In this document: positions 18,502 to 27,643 of the stretch, piece by piece
How positions within the stretch are numbered: the stretch's first letter is position 1
How the letters are laid out: each line of letters opens with the position of its first letter
The notes under the pieces: model-generated
What the model saw: the letters and a program-made list of their open reading frames with translations, nothing else
Database searches by the model: none
What the model was told of the DNA's origin: nothing
Assembly: GCF_018785315.1 (NCBI RefSeq)
Contig: NZ_WQPN01000109.1
Location: 27,481-91,480 of the forward strand
Source of the DNA: Clostridium sp. MCC353
GTDB lineage: Bacteria > Bacillota > Clostridia > Lachnospirales > Lachnospiraceae
Direction of reading: 5' to 3'
Length of the DNA stretch: 64,000 nucleotides
Translations under genes and position numbers: made by a program

Positions 18502-18711
18502 TTACTGGATGGACAGCACCTTATAATCCTGGTCTTCCACCGCTTTTTTCAGGACATCATCCGCCACCTGGGCATTCAATGTGACTACAGCGGTGCCCGC
18601 TTCATGGCTGACTGCCGCTTCGCTCACTTCCGGAAGGGCCTCCAGGCATTTTTTCACTCTGGCCTCGCAGTGACCGCACATCATTCCTTCAATTTTCATC
18701 GTCTTTTCCAT
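18502..18711 (-). CDS. copZ: possible internally started CopZ-like copper chaperone (69 aa)
   Basis: The last 69 codons of copA begin with ATG at 18711 and encode a complete heavy-metal-associated domain ([20 protein letters not shown]). A plausible ribosome binding site (AAAGGAAG, about eight bases upstream) precedes that ATG. In most clostridia copZ is a separate gene next to copA. The sequence therefore permits two products, the fusion and a free chaperone. Use of the internal start is inference. Confidence 0.45.
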   Translation of the reverse strand: MEKTMKIEGMMCGHCEARVKKCLEALPEVSEAAVSHEAGTAVVTLNAQVADDVLKKAVEDQDYKVLSIQ

Positions 18712-21012
18712 AGTTTTTTCTTCCTTTCTTTTCACTTTTAATTTTTTATCCCTGGATGCGTCATGCATTTTGAAAAAATTAAGCCGGAGCGCATTTGTTA
18801 CCACGCAAAAGCTGGACAGGCTCATGGCCGCGGCTCCGAACATGGGATTCAATTTCCATCCAAACAGTGGAATCCAGATACCGGCCGCCAGCGGGATTCC
18901 CACCGCGTTATAAAAGAATGCCCAGAACAGGTTCTCATGGATATTCTTCAATGTGGCCCGGCTCAGTCGGATTGCCGCCGGAACATCGCTTAATCGGCTC
19001 TTCATCAGAACCACATCCGCCGCGTCGATGGCGATATCGGTTCCCGCTCCGATGGCGATTCCGATATCCGCCCTGGTCAGTGCAGGCGCGTCGTTGATTC
19101 CGTCTCCCACCATGGCGACTCTGCCCTTTTTCCTCAGTTCCCGGATCACATTCTCTTTTCCTTCCGGAAGTACTCCTGCGATCACTTCGTCCACACCGGC
19201 CTGTTTTCCCACAGCTTTGGCCGTCCGCTCATTATCCCCGGTCAGCATTACCACATGGATTCCCATATTCTGCAGTTCCTTTACGGCGCGGGGGCTGTCT
19301 TCCTTTATAGTATCGGCTACGGCAATGATACCTGCCATCTGTCCGTCCCTGCTGAAAAACAGCGGCGTCTTCCCCTCTTCCGCCAGACGTTCCGACTGCC
19401 GTCTCATCTCATCCGTCACTTCCGCCTGGCTGCTTATAAATGTGAAGTTTCCGCCGCACAGCCTGGAACCGTCGAGCACAGCCGATAACCCGTTGCCCGG
19501 CAGGGCCTGAAACTCCGTAACTTCCCTGATCTCCGTCTGGTCTTCTCCTGCTTTTGACAAAACAGCCTTAGCCAGAGGATGTTCACTCCGTTTTTCCAAA
19601 GCCGCTGCCAGTTCCATGAGCCGGATTTCGCTCATGCCTTCCGCGGTGATGATATCCGTCACTTTCGGTTCGCCGCTGGTAATGGTTCCTGTTTTATCCA
19701 AAGCCACGATTTCCGTTTTTCCCGTTTCTTCTAATGAAACGGCTGTTTTAAACATGGTTCCATGCTTTGCCCCCATGCCGTTGCCTACCATAATGGCCAC
19801 CGGCGTGGCCAGCCCCAGCGCACAGGGACAACTGATCACCAACACGGAAATGCTTCTTGCCAGTGCAAACCCTATGCTCTGCCCCGCAATCAGCCAGCCA
19901 ATCAGCGTCACCGCCGCAATCAATATAACAGCCGGAACAAATACTCCCGACACCTTATCCGCAACTTTGGCAATAGGCGCCTTGGTGGCCGCCGCGTCGC
20001 TGACCATCTGAATGATCTGGGAAAGGGTGGTGTCCTCTCCAACTCTGGACGCTTCGCACTTGATGAAGCCGGACTGGTTGGTGGTGGCTGCCGAAACCTG
20101 GTCGCCGGCCGCCTTATCCACAGGAATGCTCTCCCCGGTCAGCGCCGATTCATTGACCGCGCTGCTGCCTTCCAGCACAATCCCATCTACCGGTATATTC
20201 TCCCCCGGACGGACTACAAATATATCGCCTTTTTTTACCTGATCGATGGAAACCTCCGTCTCCACGCCATTTTTCACAACTGTTGCGGTTTTGGGAGCCA
20301 GCTTCATCAGGCTCTTTAATGCGTCCGTAGTCTTTCCCTTGGAACGGGCTTCCAGCATCTTTCCAACCGTAATCAGGGTCAGGATCATGGCCGCGGATTC
20401 AAAATAAAATTCGTGCATGTATACCATAACCCCTGCCATATCTCCCCTGACCTGGGCGTCCGTCATGGCAAACAGCGCATATACGCTGTATATAAATGAA
20501 GCCCCCGATCCCAGCGCCACCAAGGTGTCCATATTGGGCGCCTTATGTATCAGCCCCCGGAATCCACTGATGAAAAACTTCTGGTTAATGACCATAACCA
20601 CGCCGGTCAGGATCAGCTGCAATAATCCCATAGCCACATGATTATCCGCGAAAAATGCCGGAACCGGCCAATTCCACATCATATGCCCCATGGAAAAATA
20701 CATCAGGACAATTAAAAATCCCAGCGAGTAAAACAATCTCTGTTTTAATACCGGCGTCTCCCGGTCCTTCAGCATGTCGTCGGTTTCCGAAGCGGAAGGT
20801 GTCTTAGCCGCCCCGGCTTTGGGGGCCGCTCCATATCCCGCCTCCTCCACAGCCCGTATCACTTCCTCCGCAGGAGCATCGCCTTCCACTCCCATGGAAT
20901 TGGTCAGCAGGCTGACCGAACAGGACGTGACGCCCGGTACTTTTGATACCGCTTTTTCAACACGGGCGCTGCATGCCGCACAGCTCATGCCTGTTACATT
21001 ATACTGTTCCAT
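18502..21012 (-). CDS. copA: copper-exporting P1B ATPase with C-terminal CopZ domain
   Basis: An 836-residue Cu+ ATPase that drives copper out of the cell. It has an N-terminal metal-binding domain (C11/C14 in MSCAAC), about eight membrane helices, TGES, the CPC metal site near residue 395 (SCPCALG), the phosphorylation motif DKTGT near residue 437, the HP motif (SEHPLAKA) and GDGINDAP. Unusually, residues 768-836 form a second complete heavy-metal-associated domain (C779/C782 in MMCGHC), joined through a basic linker ([13 protein letters not shown]). That part resembles a free CopZ chaperone. An AAAGGAAG site lies before its internal ATG. The csoR gene upstream is transcribed in the same direction, so both probably form one CsoR-controlled unit. 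Confidence 0.95.
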   Translation of the reverse strand: MEQYNVTGMSCAACSARVEKAVSKVPGVTSCSVSLLTNSMGVEGDAPAEEVIRAVEEAGYGAAPKAGAAKTPSASETDDMLKDRETPVLKQRLFYSLGFLIVLMYFSMGHMMWNWPVPAFFADNHVAMGLLQLILTGVVMVINQKFFISGFRGLIHKAPNMDTLVALGSGASFIYSVYALFAMTDAQVRGDMAGVMVYMHEFYFESAAMILTLITVGKMLEARSKGKTTDALKSLMKLAPKTATVVKNGVETEVSIDQVKKGDIFVVRPGENIPVDGIVLEGSSAVNESALTGESIPVDKAAGDQVSAATTNQSGFIKCEASRVGEDTTLSQIIQMVSDAAATKAPIAKVADKVSGVFVPAVILIAAVTLIGWLIAGQSIGFALARSISVLVISCPCALGLATPVAIMVGNGMGAKHGTMFKTAVSLEETGKTEIVALDKTGTITSGEPKVTDIITAEGMSEIRLMELAAALEKRSEHPLAKAVLSKAGEDQTEIREVTEFQALPGNGLSAVLDGSRLCGGNFTFISSQAEVTDEMRRQSERLAEEGKTPLFFSRDGQMAGIIAVADTIKEDSPRAVKELQNMGIHVVMLTGDNERTAKAVGKQAGVDEVIAGVLPEGKENVIRELRKKGRVAMVGDGINDAPALTRADIGIAIGAGTDIAIDAADVVLMKSRLSDVPAAIRLSRATLKNIHENLFWAFFYNAVGIPLAAGIWIPLFGWKLNPMFGAAAMSLSSFCVVTNALRLNFFKMHDASRDKKLKVKRKEEKTMEKTMKIEGMMCGHCEARVKKCLEALPEVSEAAVSHEAGTAVVTLNAQVADDVLKKAVEDQDYKVLSIQ

Positions 21013-21104
21013 CTATCTGCTCCTTTCTTAATTCTTTTTCCAAGATAATTCTTATATACTATTTTCCGGAATACTCTTTCCATAAATGCTTTCAATTCCA
21101 CTCT

Positions 21105-21407
21105 CTAACGCATCAGCCTCTGCATCGTGTCAACCAATTCATCTATGGTTTCATCTTTGCCGTTCCTTATATCATCGGCAACACAGGTTCTGATATGGCT
21201 GGCCAGCAGTTCTCTGCTGAAACTGTTGAGGGCCGCATTGGCCGCTGCCACCTGTACCAGGATATTGGTGCAGTAAGCGTCCTTCTCCACCATATTCTTA
21301 ATGCCGCGTATCTGTCCTTCAATCCGGTTCAACCGGTTGATCAGACTTCTGTATTCCTTCTCAGACCGCTCTTTTGTTTTATGACAGCAATTCATCTGTT
21401 CTTCCAT
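21105..21407 (-). CDS. csoR: CsoR-family copper-sensing repressor
   Basis: A 100-residue all-helical repressor. The family core (LINRLNRIEGQIRGIKNMVE) is followed by the Cu(I)-binding residues Cys in DAYCTNIL and His/Cys in SHIRTC. It leaves DNA when copper binds. It lies directly upstream of copA in the same direction and downstream of two operator-like sites. Confidence 0.93.
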   Translation of the reverse strand: MEEQMNCCHKTKERSEKEYRSLINRLNRIEGQIRGIKNMVEKDAYCTNILVQVAAANAALNSFSRELLASHIRTCVADDIRNGKDETIDELVDTMQRLMR

Positions 21408-21431
21408 AACTTATCCTCCTTGCGCTCCATC

Positions 21432-21482
21432 TATACCCCCATCAGGTATCTTTACATGTATTATATACCCCCAATAGGTATA
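21432..21482. promoter_or_regulatory. two tandem CsoR-type operators
   Basis: TATACCCCCATCAGGTAT (21432-21449) and TATACCCCCAATAGGTAT (from 21464) match the CsoR pattern TACCCCC...GGTA. They are 32 bp apart, about three helical turns, upstream of csoR. Confidence 0.75.
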
Positions 21483-21554
21483 ATGCAAGTGTTTTTTTTA
21501 ATTTTTCCGAATTACTTGTAACAGGCCAAAATACTTTGTATAATAAACCTAAAT

Positions 21555-21582
21555 GTAACAGTTCAGAAAGCTGGTCTGTTAC
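21555..21582. repeat. degenerate REP-like palindrome
   Basis: GTAACAGTTCAG is followed by AAAGCTGG and TCTGTTAC, an internally shortened version of the palindrome at 5892-5935. It lies between csoR and the metallophosphoesterase gene. Confidence 0.5.
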
Positions 21583-21628
21583 GTCTAAATTATAAAACAG
21601 CGGGCATTTTGTCCTGAAAGGATTATGT

Positions 21629-22414
21629 TTGTTTCAGACCGTTCACTATACAATTGACTCACCAAAGATTCCGGCAGAGTTTAACGGCTGCCGGATCGTT
21701 CATCTATCCGACCTTCACGGTGCGCTGTACGGCCCTGATAACCGGCTTTTGTTAAAGCAGATCGACCAGGCCCGTCCTCATTTTATAGCCATGACCGGCG
21801 ATATGGCGGATGACAGCGGCATGGCGGTTTCCGGCCTATTAAGCTTATGCCGCAGGCTTGTGAAACGCTATCCTGTTTACTATATCACCGGCAACCATGA
21901 ACAGACCCTGAGCAGGGACGTCCTTTCCGCACTGCTCTCCGACCTCAAAAAGATGGGAATTAAAGTTTTGGAAAACAGTTGGACCACCATCTCGCGAAAA
22001 GGTGCATTTCTCAAGCTGTACGGCTTAGTCACGCCCATGGTTTATTATAAAGATCCTTTGGGCGAATATGTGAAGGGGATTCATTTTTCAGCGGAAGATA
22101 CGAAAAAGGCCCTTGGAACCATTGACCGTTCCTGCTACACCGTGCTCTTGTCCCACAATCCGCTCTACTATCCCTCCTACCGGGAATGGGGCGCCGATCT
22201 GACTTTATCCGGGCACATACACGGGGGGATCATACGGATTCCAGGGCTGGGAGGACTTCTGTCCCCGGATCTGAGCCTGTTCCCCAAATACGACGGCGGG
22301 CTTTTTGAAGAAGATGGAAAACATCTGGTTGTCAGCCGCGGACTGGGCAACAACTTTCTCGTCCGCATCTTTAATCCGCCTGAATTAGTTATTATTGCAT
22401 TACGACACAGTTGA
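21629..22414 (+). CDS. metallophosphoesterase (YkuE-like)
   Basis: A 261-residue calcineurin-like phosphoesterase. The metal ligands are visible in order: HLSDLHG, MTGDMAD, ITGNHE, LSHNP and LSGHIHGG. There is no transmembrane segment, so it is shorter than the membrane-anchored YkuE relatives. The start is TTG at 21629, six bases after GAAAGGA; the ATG four bases earlier is out of frame. The substrate is unknown. The GntR-type gene follows after 35 bases and may be co-transcribed. Confidence 0.88.
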   Translation: MFQTVHYTIDSPKIPAEFNGCRIVHLSDLHGALYGPDNRLLLKQIDQARPHFIAMTGDMADDSGMAVSGLLSLCRRLVKRYPVYYITGNHEQTLSRDVLSALLSDLKKMGIKVLENSWTTISRKGAFLKLYGLVTPMVYYKDPLGEYVKGIHFSAEDTKKALGTIDRSCYTVLLSHNPLYYPSYREWGADLTLSGHIHGGIIRIPGLGGLLSPDLSLFPKYDGGLFEEDGKHLVVSRGLGNNFLVRIFNPPELVIIALRHS

Positions 22415-22449
22415 AATACGGAGACAGCCCTCCGGCAAGGAGAGATTTT

Positions 22450-23121
22450 ATGGAAACACTTAACAGCGATGCGATTTATAAGATATTAGAAGAAGAAATT
22501 ATCAACCTGACTCTGGAACCCGGAAAAGTTCTCAGCGAAAATGAACTCTGTGCCCGTTTTGGCGTCTCCCGCACCCCGATCCGGGGCGTTTTGCAGCGCC
22601 TTCAGGAGAATGGGCTGGTCACCATCACGCCTTATAAGGGAACTGCCGTTACGCTTCTGGATTTGGACAGCGTAAACCAAATGATCTACCAGCGGCTGGC
22701 AGTTGAGACCATGGTGCTCAGGGATTTCACTAAAATATGCGACCTGCTTTTGCTGGAAAAGATGCGCCATCTGGTGCGGGAATCCAGAAAACTGATTACA
22801 GGAGCATTTGAACCGGCAGACTTCTATGAACTGGACAGCCGGCTTCACAGCATTTGGTTCATTGAAACGAAGAAAAATTATATCTGGGATATGATTCAGA
22901 AGACGGACAGCGATTATTCCCGGTTCCGCATGATGGATATTGTAGAGATGAAGAACTTCGAACAGATTATCGAAGAACATGAAGAGCTTCTGGACATTCT
23001 GGAGCGAAAAGATACCGCCGCAATTGAACCTCTCATGAAGAAGCACCTTTACGGCGGCATAACCCGTCTTGGACAGTTAATCTATACGGAATTTAAAGAT
23101 TATTTTGTTCCGGTTTCCTGA
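22450..23121 (+). CDS. GntR-family regulator (FadR/FCD type)
   Basis: A 224-residue regulator. An N-terminal winged helix (VLSENELCARFGVSRTPIRG) is followed by an all-helical FCD-type effector domain with metal-ligand-like residues (DSRLHSIW, EHEELLDILE, KKHLYGG). The start was placed at 22450 because AAGGAGA lies just before it. The last 29 bases overlap the convergent DUF951 gene. Target genes and ligand are not evident. Confidence 0.88.
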   Translation: METLNSDAIYKILEEEIINLTLEPGKVLSENELCARFGVSRTPIRGVLQRLQENGLVTITPYKGTAVTLLDLDSVNQMIYQRLAVETMVLRDFTKICDLLLLEKMRHLVRESRKLITGAFEPADFYELDSRLHSIWFIETKKNYIWDMIQKTDSDYSRFRMMDIVEMKNFEQIIEEHEELLDILERKDTAAIEPLMKKHLYGGITRLGQLIYTEFKDYFVPVS

Positions 23122-23299
23122 GCCCCCGGGTATTCTTTTCCACCAGTTTACGGGCGACCATAATCTGGTGGCCGCATCCCATGCATTTCAAGCGGAAATC
23201 AGCGCCTACCCGCAGGATTTCCCATTCATTGCTGCCGCAGGGATGCGGCTTTTTTAATTTAACGATATCTCCTATTTCATAAACCCATTGTCCGGGCAT
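23093..23299 (-). CDS. DUF951 family protein
   Basis: A 68-residue protein with the strongly conserved DUF951 text (YEIGDIVKLKKPHPCGSNEW, RVGADFRLKCMGCGHQIMVA). Its three Cys (PCG, CMGC) suggest a small metal-binding or nucleic-acid-associated fold. It is widespread in Firmicutes and its role is unknown to me. An AGGAGG site precedes the start, and the 3' end overlaps the end of the GntR-type gene in the opposite direction. Confidence 0.9.
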   Translation of the reverse strand: MPGQWVYEIGDIVKLKKPHPCGSNEWEILRVGADFRLKCMGCGHQIMVARKLVEKNTRGLRKPEQNNL

Positions 23300-23313
23300 A
23301 ATCCGTCAACCTC

Positions 23314-24324
23314 CTATGCTAATAATCCGGGCCCTTTCCCGATAACGGCCTCAATCCGTTCCAATTCAGATGGTTGGAATGCCAGCTTCTGATTGGCTTC
23401 GATGCTGTTTTCAAGCTGTCCCACGCTGCTGGCTCCCACCAGTACGGAGGTCACCGCCTTATGTGACAGAATCCAGGACAGGGCCATCTGGGCCAGGGAC
23501 TGGCCGCGGCCTTCTGCAATTTCATTCAGCTTTTTGATCTGATCCAGCCGCTCACCGGTCAAATACCTTCCTGCCACCGTAGTTCCGCTGCGGCTGGCCC
23601 TTGACCCTTCGGGTATTCCATTTAAGTACCGGTCGGTCAGCGCCCCCTGTGCCAGAGGGCTGTAAGCGATACATCCCACGCCCTCCCGTTCCAGCGTATC
23701 CAAAAGCCCGTCTTCTATCCAGCGTTCGAACATATTATACCGGGGCTGATGGATCAGACACGGGGTTTTATTCTCTCTCAGAACCTCTATGGCCCTTTTC
23801 GCTTCCTCATCATTATAATTGGAAATGCCCACGTAAAGCGCTTTCCCGCTCTTCACCAAATCGGCCAGCGCCCCCATTGTCTCTTCTATGGGAGTTTCCG
23901 GGTCCGGACGGTGATGATAGAAAATGTCCACATAATCCAGCCCCAGCCGTTTCAAACTCTGATCCAGGCTGGCAGTCAGATATTTTCTGGACCCCCAGTT
24001 TCCATAAGGCCCCGGCCACATCTCATAACCGGCTTTTGAGGATATGACCAGTTCATCCCTGTAGGGCGATAAACCGTCTTTCAAAATCTGTCCAAAATTC
24101 TCTTCCGCTTTCCCTCTGGCCGGAAATCCATAATTGTTAGCCAGGTCAAAATGGGTAATTCCCTTGTCAAATGCCCTGAATATAATCTCCTTCTGATCCT
24201 CCAGCGGCTTTTCCAGACCAAAATTCTGCCATAACCCCAGGGAGATTACAGGAAGCTTTAATCCGCTTTTTCCGCATCTTCTGTATTCCATAGTATCATA
24301 TCTGTTTTCCTGCGCCTGATACAT
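23314..24324 (-). CDS. aldo/keto reductase (YghZ / L-glyceraldehyde-3-phosphate reductase type)
   Basis: A 336-residue NADPH-dependent reductase with a TIM barrel. The catalytic Asp/Tyr are in THFDLANNYG, Lys in SSKAGYEM and His in YHHRPDP. The N-terminal segment (YRRCGKSGLKLPVISLGLWQ) and WPGPYGNWGSRKYL place it in the Kv-beta/YghZ group, which reduces L-glyceraldehyde 3-phosphate and methylglyoxal. It starts 15 bases after the sirtuin gene, in the same direction. Confidence 0.9.
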   Translation of the reverse strand: MYQAQENRYDTMEYRRCGKSGLKLPVISLGLWQNFGLEKPLEDQKEIIFRAFDKGITHFDLANNYGFPARGKAEENFGQILKDGLSPYRDELVISSKAGYEMWPGPYGNWGSRKYLTASLDQSLKRLGLDYVDIFYHHRPDPETPIEETMGALADLVKSGKALYVGISNYNDEEAKRAIEVLRENKTPCLIHQPRYNMFERWIEDGLLDTLEREGVGCIAYSPLAQGALTDRYLNGIPEGSRASRSGTTVAGRYLTGERLDQIKKLNEIAEGRGQSLAQMALSWILSHKAVTSVLVGASSVGQLENSIEANQKLAFQPSELERIEAVIGKGPGLLA

Positions 24325-24339
24325 GTTTAACTCCTCCTC

Positions 24340-25062
24340 TTATTCAACAATACTTCCCAAAACTTCTCCAATACTTCCGCTGATAACCAAATCAGCCTGA
24401 CTGTCTAAAGGCGTAACGCTCCGGTTGATCAAAACCAGTTTATGCCCATTATAGTAATTTATAAGCCCTGCCGCCGGATAGACGGTCAGGGATGTTCCGC
24501 CGATAATCAGCATATCCGCATTGCTTATGTAATGGACGGATTTGCTGAGGGTATCCTGGTCAAGTCCTTCCTCATATAAAACCACGTCCGGTTTTATGAT
24601 CCCGCCGCACCTGCATCTGGGCACCCCTTCCATTTCCATGATCTCTTCCAGGGGATAGAATTGGCCGCACCTGGTGCAGTAATTTCTGTGTATGGAACCG
24701 TGGAGTTCCAGCACCTCACGGCTTCCTGCCGCCTGGTGAAGGCCGTCGATATTCTGGGTGATCACAGCTTTCAGCTTTCCCATTTTCTCCAGCCGCGCCA
24801 GCGCAAGATGGGCCGCATTGGGTTTGGCATCGGAAAAGATCATGCGGCTCTTGTAAAAACGGTAAAATTCCTCCGGGTTTTTACGGTAAAAGCTGTGGCT
24901 GATGATCGTCTCAGGCGGATACTTGTACTGCTGGTTATATAATCCGTCTACGCTTCTAAAGTCAGGGATACCGCTTTCCGTGGATACCCCCGCGCCGCCG
25001 AAAAATACGATGTTTCCGCTTTCTTCAATCCATTTTTTCAAAATTTCCATTGAATCTGCCAT
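24340..25062 (-). CDS. cobB: NAD-dependent protein deacylase, Sir2 family
   Basis: A 240-residue sirtuin. It has the NAD-binding GAGVSTESGIPDFRS, the TQNIDGLH motif with the catalytic His in ELHGSIH, a four-Cys zinc site (CTRC and CRCG), KPDVVLYEE, and IIGGTSLTVYPAAGL. It removes acyl groups from lysines using NAD+. It is co-directional with the aldo/keto reductase. Confidence 0.93.
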   Translation of the reverse strand: MADSMEILKKWIEESGNIVFFGGAGVSTESGIPDFRSVDGLYNQQYKYPPETIISHSFYRKNPEEFYRFYKSRMIFSDAKPNAAHLALARLEKMGKLKAVITQNIDGLHQAAGSREVLELHGSIHRNYCTRCGQFYPLEEIMEMEGVPRCRCGGIIKPDVVLYEEGLDQDTLSKSVHYISNADMLIIGGTSLTVYPAAGLINYYNGHKLVLINRSVTPLDSQADLVISGSIGEVLGSIVE

Positions 25063-25116
25063 CTCATATCCGCCTTTCTGTTATTGGTTGTTTTTTATTT
25101 ATTGCCTTCATCCGTC

Positions 25117-26391
25117 TTACTTCCATATATAACTGCAGTCACACATGGTTTCTTCATAGCGCATGACAAAATTGCCATTAATATAGGCCTCATAGACTTC
25201 TTTTTTACCATCATAGGCCTCTATCTCAAACAGGCTCGGCTTTCCATCCACAAATACATGGTGTATGTTATCCGAATCCTCCCATCTTTGGTTGTAGTTG
25301 TTATAAATCTTTCTCCGGGTGACTGTCTCACCCTGAGCGCCGCCATTGGCAAAGTGCAGCACAGTGTTCTCCTGCCCGCTATGGTACGGCTGGGCCTCAT
25401 CATCATAGGTTAAAGAACTGCTGTTATCATGAACGACTTCTCCTTCCGGCCTTCCGGCCTGCCAAATCCCCCTATAAATGTTGGACTCACGCCGTTTTCC
25501 TTTTCGTTTAATTCCATTGCTTCGGGATGTCATATTTGTAATTTTTCCATTCCAGGCCGTGCAGTCACCGTCCCAGTATCCGCTGCTCCAGGTACCCACC
25601 ATGGCCCCATACTGGCCAAAAACTTTTTGGATTCCCACGCCCAGACCATTCAAATTCTTCTGACCGTCGCATTCACCGTAATAGAGCTTACCATATTGGA
25701 ACAATTTTTCTGAATTATCTATATCGAACAAAATAGTTTCCGCTTTTTCCCTGTCCCCATTCTTTAATGCGGTATAAGATTCAAACAGGGCTTTTACAGG
25801 ATCGTATTGATCCGTATCCTTTGTCAGTTCCAATACGGCATCCATCTTCTGCTCATCTTTGCAGGCGGAACATGCCCATAACAAATTCTGTAAATAAGAA
25901 TTGTCCTGCTCGTAGATGTACAGGGAGACATTATATTTATTCTCATTATCATCTGTTTTCCATAAATTATCTATCAGCCGTTCTTTCACCAGAGCATCTT
26001 CCGGCCTTAATTCCATCAGCTTTTCATAACAAATCACTGCCTGGTCATAGTCCTCCAGCTTTTGGCTGACCTCTCCTAAATAAAACAGGGCATTTTCCGT
26101 TTCCGGCTCCATTTCCAGGGCTTTAAAAAGCGTCTCTTTGGCCGTTTTAAGCTCTCCGGCTCCGATCAGCGCCCGGGCCATTCCTATATAAGGGGTGATA
26201 TCTTCCGGTTGTTCATCCAAATTCTTTTCAAAAAGGCTCACCGCGGTATCCCACTCCCCCTTATCCAAAGCCTGGAAACCGGCGTAATATTGGTTATCTT
26301 CTATCTTTATGGTTTCATTTTTCCCGGAAGAACAAGCTGTCGTTAAAACCAAAAAAGACAAAACTGCTAAACTTTTCTTTATCTTTTTCAT
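25117..26391 (-). CDS. TPR lipoprotein with MORN-like C-terminus
   Basis: A 424-residue lipoprotein. The signal ends in a lipobox (LTTAC), TPR repeats span about residues 35-140 (ALDKGEWDTAVSLFEKNLDE, ALFYLGEVSQKLEDYDQAV), then a helical spacer. The C-terminal third resembles MORN-type toast-rack repeats (YYGECDGQKNLNGLG, IYRGIWQAGRPEGEV). It is paralogous in layout to the next gene upstream and to 40260-41363. All three probably act outside the membrane. The start codon follows the stop of the upstream gene by three bases (translational coupling). Confidence 0.8.
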   Translation of the reverse strand: MKKIKKSLAVLSFLVLTTACSSGKNETIKIEDNQYYAGFQALDKGEWDTAVSLFEKNLDEQPEDITPYIGMARALIGAGELKTAKETLFKALEMEPETENALFYLGEVSQKLEDYDQAVICYEKLMELRPEDALVKERLIDNLWKTDDNENKYNVSLYIYEQDNSYLQNLLWACSACKDEQKMDAVLELTKDTDQYDPVKALFESYTALKNGDREKAETILFDIDNSEKLFQYGKLYYGECDGQKNLNGLGVGIQKVFGQYGAMVGTWSSGYWDGDCTAWNGKITNMTSRSNGIKRKGKRRESNIYRGIWQAGRPEGEVVHDNSSSLTYDDEAQPYHSGQENTVLHFANGGAQGETVTRRKIYNNYNQRWEDSDNIHHVFVDGKPSLFEIEAYDGKKEVYEAYINGNFVMRYEETMCDCSYIWK

Positions 26392-26394
26392 CGC

Positions 26395-27543
26395 CTATTC
26401 CTCCTCCGTATAGCAATCCCAGCAATAGGTATGCTTTTCTACGTGATGGCAGATTCCGGGATTATCCATGGTCTCCGTGCGGAATGAATAGCCGGTGCTT
26501 TTCGTCTGGTCGGCAGTGCAGTGTACAGCGCTCCACTCTCCGCCTTCATAAAGGTTCATTTCAGATATGACATGTCCCTGGTCGAGAGATCCTTCCACAT
26601 TTACAGCCTTTTGGTAAATATGCACCTCTCCCTCCGGCCTGTCATCCTTCCATTGCCCCCGAATGCGGTAATCCGAAGTACGGTAAGCCCTGCCCTCTCC
26701 ATTTCTTAAATCCTCTTTCCAGTATCCTGCGTAGAGACGGCTGGTGGGTTTTACTTTTTCTCCATAAAAGCAGATGCCGTAACCTTCCCGCTTTCCATCC
26801 TCATTGTAACCGCCTATGTAAAATTCTTCATCAGTTCCAATCACAGGAAGGTCTTTCCCTTCATCATAGTAAGTTTCAAGAAGCCGGATCACGCCGTCCT
26901 CTCCCCCATCCATATAGACCTGCCACATATCCAGAACCAGAACCGTACTGTCACACACTTCTTTTTCCTTTAAAAGCTCAGAAAGCTGCTTCATGGAGTC
27001 AGTATCCCCGGCGTCCACGAAATTCTGTACCAGGTTCTCAAACATTAAATCCTTTGCTCCGCCCAGCATCTGAATATCATCAATTCCCTGGTCAATTCCC
27101 TCAAAATCCTTCAGCCTTCCCTTGACGGAAAATACTACGGAAATAAACTGCTCATCCCCGGTCTGGGTATAAGCCATCTGCGCCATCGCAGAGGCTTTCT
27201 CTCCGTCTTCCATCAAAAGCAGAGAATCTGCCAGCATTATACGGTCTTCTTCCGTATATTCCGGCGATGTTAAAACAGACAAAAGCACCGCTGCTGCCTG
27301 TTCCCTTTTGCCCGACTGCTCATAAGCAGAAGCCAGCATACGGTTGGCCTCCATATTCCTGGGCTCAATTTCGATCACACGGCTGAAGGTGATAATCGCG
27401 TCTTCATAATTCATTTCCGTCAAGAATTTCTGGCCCCGCTCCATCTCTTTGGCAATATCTACGGCCTTTTGCGAACATGCTGAAATCATCGCAAATAAGA
27501 ATACGGCTGTAAATAAGGCAAGCTTTCTCTTCTGTATCTTCAT
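26395..27543 (-). CDS. TPR lipoprotein with MORN-like C-terminus
   Basis: A 382-residue lipoprotein. The signal ends in ISAC, TPR repeats follow (EMNYEDAIITFSRVIEIEPR; MLASAYEQSGKREQAAAVLL), and MORN-like repeats end the protein (GYWKEDLRNGEGRAY, IRGQWKDDRPEGEVHIYQ). The start was set at 27543 because a GGAGAACGGAG site precedes it and a full signal peptide begins there; longer readings run through the REP-like palindrome at 27562-27591. Role unknown; the architecture suggests a surface scaffold. Confidence 0.8.
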   Translation of the reverse strand: MKIQKRKLALFTAVFLFAMISACSQKAVDIAKEMERGQKFLTEMNYEDAIITFSRVIEIEPRNMEANRMLASAYEQSGKREQAAAVLLSVLTSPEYTEEDRIMLADSLLLMEDGEKASAMAQMAYTQTGDEQFISVVFSVKGRLKDFEGIDQGIDDIQMLGGAKDLMFENLVQNFVDAGDTDSMKQLSELLKEKEVCDSTVLVLDMWQVYMDGGEDGVIRLLETYYDEGKDLPVIGTDEEFYIGGYNEDGKREGYGICFYGEKVKPTSRLYAGYWKEDLRNGEGRAYRTSDYRIRGQWKDDRPEGEVHIYQKAVNVEGSLDQGHVISEMNLYEGGEWSAVHCTADQTKSTGYSFRTETMDNPGICHHVEKHTYCWDCYTEEE

Positions 27544-27561
27544 ACTCCGTTCTCCCATTTT

Positions 27562-27591
27562 GTAACCGTTCAGACTGGTCTGAACGGTTAC
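27562..27591. repeat. REP-like palindrome in a 5' leader
   Basis: GTAACCGTTCAGA and its perfect complement enclose CTGG. It is the most symmetric member of the GTAAC-NGTTCAG family and sits about 20 bases before the start of the TPR lipoprotein gene, where it would form a stable RNA hairpin. Confidence 0.75.
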
Positions 27592-27643
27592 CCCATTTTG
27601 CCTTTCAAACATTTTCAGTAAAATGTCCCGGCCCTTTTATTCA

